From Hetaerina americana (Eukaryota > Arthropoda > Insecta > Odonata > Calopterygidae): a stretch of 64,000 nucleotides of DNA. Position numbers and translations under genes: made by a program. Below, in pieces: positions 56,125 through 64,000 of this stretch. The number at the start of each line of letters is the position of its first letter. Within the stretch, counting starts at the first letter, position 1. Below the pieces are notes generated by a model. The model was not told where the DNA came from and ran no database searches. It worked only from the letters and a program-made list of their open reading frames with translations. Where the stretch lies: positions 2,301,950 through 2,365,949 of the forward strand of contig JAKTNV010000064.1 in the NCBI GenBank assembly GCA_022747635.1, given 5' to 3'.

Positions 56125-57950
56125 GGCAGGAAATAACTCATCCCAGAAGAAATGAAGGCAGTATCATGCGGATAATCTGAAGTGTGGATTTATCGAGTCC
56201 CTTATAAACAAGCACATGACTACGTGCTTACAATGCAAAAGCATGTTTTCAAATGAGGCGAGAGACTTTCCAGACTAATCGACCCCTTTCAGAAGGCACT
56301 TCTGGACAAGACAAGAAAAGACTTTAACATTTTTTCAGTCACTTTGCAACAGAGTGCAAAATCACCCGACACTCAAGTATGTGTGTAATGCTTCAAAACA
56401 CATCACTCATGGTTTGCGTGTATCATAAAATATTTCACTAGTAATTGCCAAATCTGGAAAGCCACATACAATTGGTGAAGAACTCATCTTACCGACAGTA
56501 AAGGAAGTCCTGAGTACTGTTCTCCACATGATACAATAAAAATTATTCCCCAATGCAACACTCCAGTTCAACGGACGAATAGATGAAATGGCTGAAAATG
56601 TGGAAGATAGATTGCGCAGCATCCTGAGAACAACAGAATTTGCATTACAGTTGGACGAGTCAACTTTGCCAGGTGATGAATCTGTGCTCACGGACGCTTT
56701 ATTGAAGAGGAAAATCTACCCCGAGAGTTGTTGTTTGCAAGGCAATTAGAAACTGACACGAAAGGCAAGTCAATATTTCGTATCGTAGAGCAGTTCTTCA
56801 GGGACAAAGAAATCCGCTTCCTAGCATGCTTGCTGCTGCAACAGATGGAGCTCCGTCACTGACTGGTTGTCCGTCAACATGGTTGTATTGCACACTTGGG
56901 AGACTACGTGCCAAATGTTTTTGCTATTCATTGTGTCATTCACCGACAACGTCTAGAGGCTAAAAGACTGGGCGATCACTTTCACAATCCTTAAATATTG
57001 TAATTACGGCGGTTAACGAAACAAAGCCCACGCTCCTGTTTTGAGAATTGTGTGATGACAACGACGAAGATTTCAAACATTTGTCACCACAAACGGAAGT
57101 TTGTTGGCTACTAAAAGGCAATTGTCTAAGGCACTTCTAATACCTTTCTGACACTGCCGTGCAGGTTTTGAGGAGAAAGATGCTTTTCTCAGCTACAACC
57201 CTAAGAGATTAGGAGTGACTTAGCAATTTTGGTTGAACTATTAGCAAATTCAAAGAAATGAATGCAATTGCAGGGAAATGATGCTAACCTCATAAAGGCA
57301 AAATCTATGGTGACTGGGTTAATTTTCAAGCTGATTTTATTAAGTGCAACGTAGATCATCGCCACAAACTTCATTACTTCCTTCCCTGCTTATGCCCGAA
57401 GAACAAGCTGGTATAGGCGATGGTGATTTGAGAGTCTTTCGTGACCATTTAGCCAACTTGCATAAAAATATGACGCGGCGAATTGAGGATCTTTTTCTTT
57501 GATGGAAATTCCAGACTGGGTGATGACTCCGTGAGTAGATATCAAGGAAGTTGGGAGTATTAGAGGAAGAATGAATTGGACTACAAAATGATGTCCAATT
57601 GGAGCCAAAGTTTAAGGTAAATTATCAAGACTTTTGGTTACAGGAGGAGGTTTATGATCCTGCATTATGCATGGCATTTAAAATACTCCTCCTCGCATTT
57701 CCAACTTCACATTCGGTGGAAAATGGTTTTTAAACTGCCATTCCGCTTATTTCCAAGCAGAGAAACAGACTTCGGGTTTATTTATTTATTTAACGGGAAT
57801 AGCCCTTTACATAAAGAAAGGCAAAATACATATATTGGTTCCATAAAATGCAATGCAGGGTGAATGCAGTGATTTCAGACTCCTGCTAAGTGACATTCAA
57901 CCGGACGTTGGAAAACTGGTATCTGGTCATTAAGCCCATCTATCCAATGA
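56125..57950 (+). pseudogene. hAT (ZBED5-like) transposase, multiply disrupted
   Basis: Frame-shifting stretches in order: HADNLKCGFIESLINK with CLQC (BED-type zinc-finger region), SLVIAKSGKPHTIGEELILP (about 56440), NVEDRLRSILRTTEFALQLD (about 56600), ATDGAPSLTGCPSTWLYCTL-like (about 56840), SPQTEVCWLLKGNCL (about 57090) and, at the end, the dimerisation-type region with QDFW, ALCMAFKILLLAFP-like and DIQPDVGKLVSGH. The family is cut-and-paste hAT transposases, several domesticated in vertebrates as ZBED5. At least ten stops or frameshifts, so it is dead. Confidence 0.75.
57776..57860 (-). mobile_element. SINE tail fragment inserted in the hAT gene
   Basis: About 85 bp interrupt the hAT homology: the codons before (RNRL-like) and after (VNAVISDFRLLLSD-like) join if it is removed. 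On the minus strand it ends in AAATAAATAAATAAA and contains AAAGGGCTATTCCCG, resembling the tail of SINE family C. Confidence 0.5.
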
Positions 57951-58513
57951 AAACTTTATTTGATGGAAATATGTCATTGAATTAGGCAATAGAATCTCCT
58001 TAAATAAATTATACATGAAATTCTAGATTCTATGAAAAACTATTATCAACAGTCATCTAAATTTAACAAATTTCACTAATTTTAACAGAAAAGTTTAACT
58101 AAATTTAACAGAACATGATTGGTTATTCTATTTTTATAAATTGAAAATGTTCATGCTATATAAATGCTTAATTTAAGTAAAAAAAATGGCAAGTAAACTT
58201 CTAAAAAAGCTTGTTTCAAAATATTTGTTTTGATGATTTATTTTCATGTAAAAATTATATTCTCACCTAAGTTTCTTTTATTGTGGATTAAGTCTTTTTC
58301 ATAAATGTGATATGAAAACGATATGCCTATTTCATTCTAAATAAACATTTGTTCAGTCATTATTTTGAATTTAATTATTACAATGTTCCGTATTTGGTTT
58401 TTTGTTTTAAGACTTTGATTATTATTTTAAAGCTATCGATTGGGGGGCGTCGTTGAGTATAGGTTCCAAAGGATCCAAGGGAGCGGTGGCTCGAAAAAGT
58501 TTGGGAAACACTG

Positions 58514-61500
58514 ATCCAGAGCAACCTATTAAATCGTAAACAAAAGATTTAATCAACGAATATAGTTTCTTTTGACCTCACATTGGCCCTGTTCTTTCCT
58601 CAATTAAAAAAATGAATTTAAAAGAAATATTTTTCCCAATCCTCATCTAATTTATGCACACAATATCAAAATATAACACAACAGTCCACCAGATTGTCTA
58701 CTATACGTAAGAGCATTTCCTAAGTCTCTTGTTGATAGCACAACGACCTTGAGACACAATGTTAATTAATGTCATTCTATTTCCTAAACTTGAAGAAAAC
58801 AAAGTTTTAATAGTTTAATTAATGTTGATACCGTCTTTAGATTTTCTAATATGAAACATTAGTATTTTTCTTGTGATAACTCCCTGACATTCATTGCTTA
58901 TATTGAACATGGGTGTATCAAATGCATTCGGTTCTTTAGGATTTATAGATGACATTGTTACAGATCCTAAAAATTCTTATTCGCAGGAAGTTTTGGATTC
59001 TTGAATTGCTCATCATATCCTTGAATAAGGCACTGAAGCCTGGATTCCATTCCACAATGCCTGTGCACATAATAACGAAAGAGTAAAACTAAATACTTAC
59101 GAAACCTCGATTTTTCACGAAATAAACCCCTTGCACTGAAACGATGACACGATATTCATCCACTCTACATTAGAAGCCAACTAAACAACCTTACTTTTAT
59201 CTAAACTGAATAACAATAAGCTTTAATGAATATATCACCTGAATCACATGTATCAATTGTATTGAAATCCCAAACTGGAGTTATTTTTTTTCATGATAAC
59301 GGCTAATGAACACACTGAACATTAATAATCTTGCGACCGCCTTGATGAGTTTTACAAAATAGCTTAATATAAAATTAATATATTAGCAATAATTTAAATT
59401 CGAAAAGAGAGAAATTATGACAAAATTTTAAAATACTACACAAGCCTATAATATTATCACAACTGATGTCTATGTCACATTGGTAGCATTAATTATTAAA
59501 TACTATGTTAATTGGGTAAACGTTGCTACCCCGTGATGTCTTCGCCCGTTCCCACTCATAGCTCTTTTTTGAGTTTTTCCTGCTTCATCTTTTCTAAATC
59601 CTTCTTTAATGCAAATTGATATATTTTCATGCTAAATACGTGGCAATTAAATATTTATTTCCCAGATATTGGGCTTTTGGCCGTGACTAATTACCATTAT
59701 CACTTTGAAAAACATTAAAATTAAAAAGCATCGACTGATGCATCGTAGGATTTCAAAGCTAAAAATGAAGGTGGCATTTATGTGTGAATAAAGAAAGTAA
59801 CCTAAATCGATGGTATTCAATGAAAGAGGTAGAAAGGTCCGTAGTCACATTCGCACGCACACATTCACATGGTTTAAAAATTCAAGCAGTCAAGTTCACT
59901 TTGAACACAACAGGATATTGTCACTTTACATTAACTGTGGAGAGTGATAAAAATGATTGTTTTCTTGCACATTGAACCATTCATCTATACCATAACATTT
60001 CTTTGCGCAATGAATATGAACGTGGATGAAAGAGCTTTGGATTCTGTCCTTGCTAACACAAATTATGCCAATAACCACCAAGAACTAACCTTGAGGGCCA
60101 ACGGTCTTCCAACTTCCCGAACTTTAGTCAATGAATTATTGTGAATAGGCTCTGTAAATGCTGGCCAAGGAGTATGATGCTCATACTTGCACCGGCTGGA
60201 AAACAATTCATGTCCACATTCTGCGCAGACATATATACCTGCAATAAATCGTGGGTAAGTGAGAGTGAAATGTTATTCCTTAAGTATAACCACGATAATC
60301 CCAAACGCGCACCAGGCTTGAAATGATCCTTATAAGGTTCAGAACTCTGCCACGTACAAAATGCCATTGCTTTGCAGCTATAATAAAAATGACAATTACT
60401 GAAAGCTATATCCAGCAGCAAAACCCTAAAATTAGAGCGCCTTGGAGACCGTTCCACGTCAATATTATGGCGTAATATACCGCCATCTAACTATAACCGC
60501 CTAACCTCGACGTGGACTGACCTTTTTAGAACAAACCCCAACAAAGGGAATACTATTTTCATGGTTACCTTGAATGTATGGTTAACATTTGTATTACTAC
60601 CGCGTATTGGTGTTTTCGTTAATTCCATCTCAAACCTGTCCTAATGGAGTTAGTCTGGGCATAAATGTACGTATTTCTAACTTCCAAACAGAAATGTCTT
60701 CATAATTCGGAAGCCGGCATATGAAGAGAGTCCATTCATCGTTTGTACTAAATTAAATGGAAAAATTGATTGCATAATGTAACAGTAATTTTAGTGAATA
60801 TCTGGTTCTTCAAATTCCAAATATATAAGATAGCGATTCAAGCGAATTGCTTTGTATGAGGTACACTCGTAAGAATGTGCAACCAGCAATCACGGATGCC
60901 GATAAGAGTGTATAATAACATCTGATTTCGGATCGTTTGAAGAGGGCTGTTACCGTAGCATTGTAATTTTCTCCACGTTGTCACCGCGCCTAATGGGTTT
61001 TACTGGTTACACAAACGTCGTGGCTGTCTACAGTATTACGACGTCGCTCCCGACAAAGAGCTGTGGAAGAAAATTCAATATAAAACGGGAAAACGCTATA
61101 GTTTACAGGGAAGTGATGTAAATTTTTCTGTGCCCGCCAACAATCTTTTTTAATTTTATTATAATATCGGAGTATTTTAACCTAAAATTCATGCCTCCAA
61201 ATTGTGCTTTTGGGTCGCACGACAGTTATTTATATCAGAATAATCGAAAAGAACTTAACTTTTTCACTAAAGTTTCACTGCATAAAATGTCCATTACCCC
61301 TACCAAATCTCTTTACGGTATGAGATTTGGCTGATAAAGGTGCCTGAGAAGGATCGAGTGGTCGGCCAAATTGGTCCGAATTCATGATAGATTAAAAACA
61401 TTTCGGTGGGTCATGTTATTTCAATTTTAACCGTAACATATTGTTGTTTGTTTTCAATTGTAGATATAACGAGCAATTTTCACTTATCCTATCTACACCG

Positions 61501-61903
61501 AACTGCCTAATTTGTTTCCGCACCGTACTGGTTTAGGACGGTATGCTGCGTTTGTGTTGACACTGCTTATTCACGTCTTATTTCAGACTCGGTAAAATTC
61601 TAACGAGGATTATGCTTTTTAAAAGCTTTAACTAGCGTCTTACACAAAGCATCGGGAACAGTTCGTTTCATACTTTCCCTCCAAGATATTTTTGAAGTAG
61701 CTGTCTCGATTCGTTCATCCAAATGATTCATTTTATAGGATCTTTTTGCTTGCGAACAAGTCACTGTGCCATGAGCGTAACCGAATAGGTTTGCTGCAAG
61801 TGTGTAATCCGAACTGGGTAGGAATCCTTCTGTATTTCGGATGTTACCCGTGATGTTTGGTGTGGCTTAAGTACGTATCACACATACCCGTTTATTTCTA
61901 ATA
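58514..61903. other. Intergenic; upstream region of TPRKB
   Basis: 3.4 kb, AT-rich, no recognised element or coding motif. The promoter and any 5' UTR exon of the TPRKB homologue should lie at the right end. Confidence 0.4.
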
Positions 61904-62440
61904 ATGGATGTCTACGAGGTGGAATTAGATAGTGCGGCCAATGTCACGGCACAACTTGCGCTCTTTCGCCGTGTCCGAAATGCTAAGCAACTGAAAGAAA
62001 TGGTTGTGGCTGGGGAGCTGAAATGTTGTATGATCAAGCCTTCCTTAATATTGGACCCTTTTCAAGTTGCCGTAGCTGCGCACAAAGCTGTACTGAATGA
62101 GAATGATCAAAGAATGACTACAAGAAGTGTGTTCACCGAAGTGATTTACAACTTGTCAGTTTCAAAAAATATTTCTCAGTCTCTGAATAAATTTGGTATT
62201 TCGGACGACGACGAAAACGTACTGGTTGTGGCAATTCAAAGGGGTGACGATGGTTCGATTTGTGACATCTTACCTTCAGTGGCTGGAGAATTGTGTTCAA
62301 TGGAGGATTTAACGTCTGTTCGCGAACTCCCATCAATCAAGAAAGTGTACAATGTGAGAGATGAGGAACTTAGTATTTCGTCTATGCTTGATTCTGTTGT
62401 TAGCCGCATAGCAGCAAAAGAATTTGTATCTTTTAAATAG
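61904..62440 (+). CDS. TPRKB: TPRKB / Cgi121 homologue, KEOPS subunit
   Basis: 178 residues in a single open frame; human TPRKB is about 175. It is a subunit of the KEOPS/EKC complex (with the Bud32/PRPK kinase and the Kae1/OSGEP enzyme), which adds threonylcarbamoyl to A37 of ANN-decoding tRNAs; the Cgi121 subunit binds Bud32 and helps hold the tRNA. Recognisable family blocks: LFRRVRNAKQLKEMVVAGEL (about 24-43), IKPSLILDPFQVAVAAHKAV (about 47-66), VFTEVIYNLSVSKNISQSLN (about 76-95), KFGISDDDENVLVVAI (about 96-111) and a C-terminal VYNVRDEELSISSMLDSVVS (about 147-166). The ATG has A at -3. A poly(A) signal AATAAA lies at 62481-62486. No intron inside the ORF; with the flanks unseen at RNA level a retrogene cannot be excluded, but the frame is intact. 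Confidence 0.93.
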   Translation: MDVYEVELDSAANVTAQLALFRRVRNAKQLKEMVVAGELKCCMIKPSLILDPFQVAVAAHKAVLNENDQRMTTRSVFTEVIYNLSVSKNISQSLNKFGISDDDENVLVVAIQRGDDGSICDILPSVAGELCSMEDLTSVRELPSIKKVYNVRDEELSISSMLDSVVSRIAAKEFVSFK

Positions 62441-62480
62441 CGTTAATTTTTCTATTTCGAACGAATATTATTTGTCGGTA

Positions 62481-62486
62481 AATAAA
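62481..62486 (+). terminator. Polyadenylation signal of TPRKB homologue
   Basis: AATAAA 41 bp after the stop codon, in AT-rich sequence. Confidence 0.6.
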
Positions 62487-63864
62487 AATATAACAACTCA
62501 ATAACACTGCTGTATTTGTACATTGTTTTGGTAATCAACAATATTTTCTCCAAAATTTGACTTACTTAGACAGCCTCCTGAGTTTAAACGCAAGAATACA
62601 AATTATTACACCATCAAGTGTCCGTAATTCACAATTATTTGCGAAAACGTCTTCTTTGGAGATGGCAAAATAAATCAAAAACGCTCATTCACACAACTTT
62701 CAAGCTTTTTGTACAAACACTTGGGAAATCACTTATTATCACATCACAAACGCAGAGCATTCTCGATAAATGTGCAGATTTTAATGGAAACCAATTTACT
62801 CACAACGCGTTATCGCCCGCTTTGGCATACAGCCGCCCCTCGAAAAAAGCTTTTTGGCTTATACGCCTCTATTGTCATTATAAAATTACTATTTTTGCAG
62901 TTATTTTACTGTATGTACATTTCACGAGTTGAAAACATTTAATATACATCCTACCTATGCTAGCATGCAGATGCTATAATATATTTGGGGAATTACTGTG
63001 AGTCGTAATTTTATGGGCACCAATATGGATTTCTGTGTGTCACGACTAAATTTGGCTACACCTTACTTTGAGTTTCTCTGAAAACATACATCTTGCATGG
63101 TACATTATTTTGTGAAGAATTCTTTGTTTTTTTTTTTAAATTCAGTGCCGAGGCAGGATTGTGCTTGCATATGCGTGCAGCTTAGTAGAAGGCTTTAGAA
63201 AATTCAGAGGTAAATGAATGTTATGAACAAGGTTCCTAGACTGTTGAGCTGCCTAAAACACAAAACTATTGCTTCTGAAACATATTTCCGATAAACTTTT
63301 AAGAAAACCTTGGCACTACTAAGTCGTAGCAATAAACAGCTTTCCAGCTTTGGAAAGTGTCACAAATATTTCAATGTATTTGTTGTAGGAAACACATGAT
63401 TGAAATTATTTTCGAAATAATGCATGAAAATTTCCTAAATTTGCAATTAATACTACGTTTCCGAAGAAAAAATTCATTCATATAATATTCTGAATGCTTT
63501 TTAAGTACTTGGTAACCTCTGATAATCTGTATTGTCTTGAACAGACAAAAAGCATGTAACCTAGAATGCTGTAGCCTCGACTGCATTACATATTTTTGTA
63601 AAATGTGGCACCTTAACCAACCAAAACTAAGATAACAGTGCACATCTGATCCATAACATATCCAGATTTTTACGATCTCACCGAGCAACATCCCTAGGCC
63701 AACCTACAATATATTGGGCAGTAATTTCATGGATTGATTCAGAGCCCATATAAATTCCTTCCATAGTTAAACAACCATTGATTTGCAGTGCTTGGATGAC
63801 CACCATCCATTTCCTGATGTAAAATGCAATACTCTGCAACTGAGGGATTCCTCTGGCTGTCTCA
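62487..63864. other. Region between two convergent genes; holds Raptor 3' UTR
   Basis: No supported coding frame. The minus-strand 3' UTR of the Raptor gene must start at 63864. No AATAAA was found on the minus strand here; ATTAAA candidates are at about 62937-62942 and 62779-62784 (as TTTAAT on plus). Confidence 0.45.
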
Positions 63865-63999
63865 TCACCGCCTAAAGTCCAAAGAGTAAACACCGATGGC
63901 ACTGTCCATGCTTCCAGCGGCAAGGCATACTCTGTGGGAGTGGAATGCAAGACAGCTTACTGGCTTGATTCTTTGACTCATGAATCCTTCGTGATACTT
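63865..63999 (-). CDS. RPTOR: Raptor (TORC1 subunit), C-terminal end, partial
   Basis: The minus-strand frame from the window edge encodes 44 residues: KYHEGFMSQRIKPVSCLAFH (first 20), then SHRVCLAAGSMDSAIGVYSL (21-40), then DFRR and the stop TGA (63867-63865). This matches the extreme C-terminus of metazoan Raptor, the last strands of its WD40 propeller (KYHEGFM.QR...SCLAFH, a short loop, LA.GS.D..I.VYS, basic end). Raptor scaffolds TORC1 and recruits substrates with TOS motifs. The rest of the gene lies to the right of the window. A longer minus-strand frame overlapping it (63950-63678) is in the wrong frame and is not the gene. Confidence 0.88.
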   Translation of the reverse strand, partial: KYHEGFMSQRIKPVSCLAFHSHRVCLAAGSMDSAIGVYSLDFRR

Positions 64000-64000
64000 T

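Larger units (their letters stand above)
56046..58513 (+). mobile_element. hAT transposon of ZBED5 type, 3' TIR present
   Basis: Transposase pseudogene (56125-57950) and AT-rich 3' region ending in GGTGGCTCGAAAAAGTTTGG...ACACTG (58485-58513), the CAGTGTTTCCCAAAC-type terminus of this hAT group. No matching 5' terminus is seen before 56125, where the RTE copy lies, so the left end was lost or replaced. Confidence 0.75.

Noticed and set aside
63678..63950. 90-residue minus-strand reading frame at the right edge
   Set aside because: It overlaps the Raptor C-terminal exon in another frame; the Raptor frame has clear family similarity and this one has none.
1..64000. CRISPR arrays, bacterial operons, rRNA
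   Set aside because: No regularly spaced direct repeats, no operon-like gene packing and no rRNA signatures; the content is eukaryotic.

Overview
The window looks like a gene-poor piece of an arthropod (probably insect) nuclear genome. It holds two recognisable host genes at the right edge and dozens of decayed transposable elements elsewhere. The phylum is an inference from the element mix: CR1/L2-type and RTE-type LINEs, an I-type LINE tail, mariner, hAT of the ZBED5 type, PIF/Harbinger, piggyBac and pogo-like elements, and three tRNA-derived SINE families. No species can be named.

Layout. 0.5-8.5 kb: a 3' fragment of a CR1-like LINE (minus), a truncated SINE, then a nearly complete CR1-like LINE (about 3.54-8.48 kb, plus) with an esterase-type ORF1 and an endonuclease/reverse transcriptase ORF2. 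8.5-20 kb: a 200-bp hairpin element, an RTE derivative reduced to its ends, decayed RTE pieces and two more CR1-like copies. 20.4-21.7 kb: a mariner. 23.1-25.9 kb: a long RTE-type LINE (minus) abutting a SINE. 27-32.9 kb: a CR1-like remnant, a tRNA-like sequence, a PIF/Harbinger fragment, and SINEs including an inverted pair with target-site duplications. 33-38 kb: CpG-rich stretches, a hairpin element and a perfect 54-bp palindrome. 38.5-40.6 kb: an RTE 3' end and a fold-back mariner composite. 41-53 kb: more AT-rich sequence with hairpin elements, a SINE, a piggyBac C-terminus, a 2-kb pogo-like TIR element and an I-type LINE tail. 53.4-58.5 kb: two RTE copies meeting tail to tail, then a ZBED5-type hAT.

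Host genes. An intronless TPRKB/Cgi121 homologue lies at 61904-62440 (+). It is a subunit of the KEOPS complex, which makes t6A in tRNA. At 63865-63999 (-) lies the last coding exon of Raptor, the substrate-recruiting subunit of TORC1. The two genes converge.

Most notable signal. In the CR1-like LINE a canonical -1 frameshift heptamer (T TTT TTA, 4977-4983) sits two codons before the ORF1 stop, in exactly the phase needed to enter ORF2. ORF2 has no in-frame AUG before or through most of its endonuclease domain. This suggests ORF1-ORF2 is made as a frameshift fusion, which is not the usual expression mode of LINEs.
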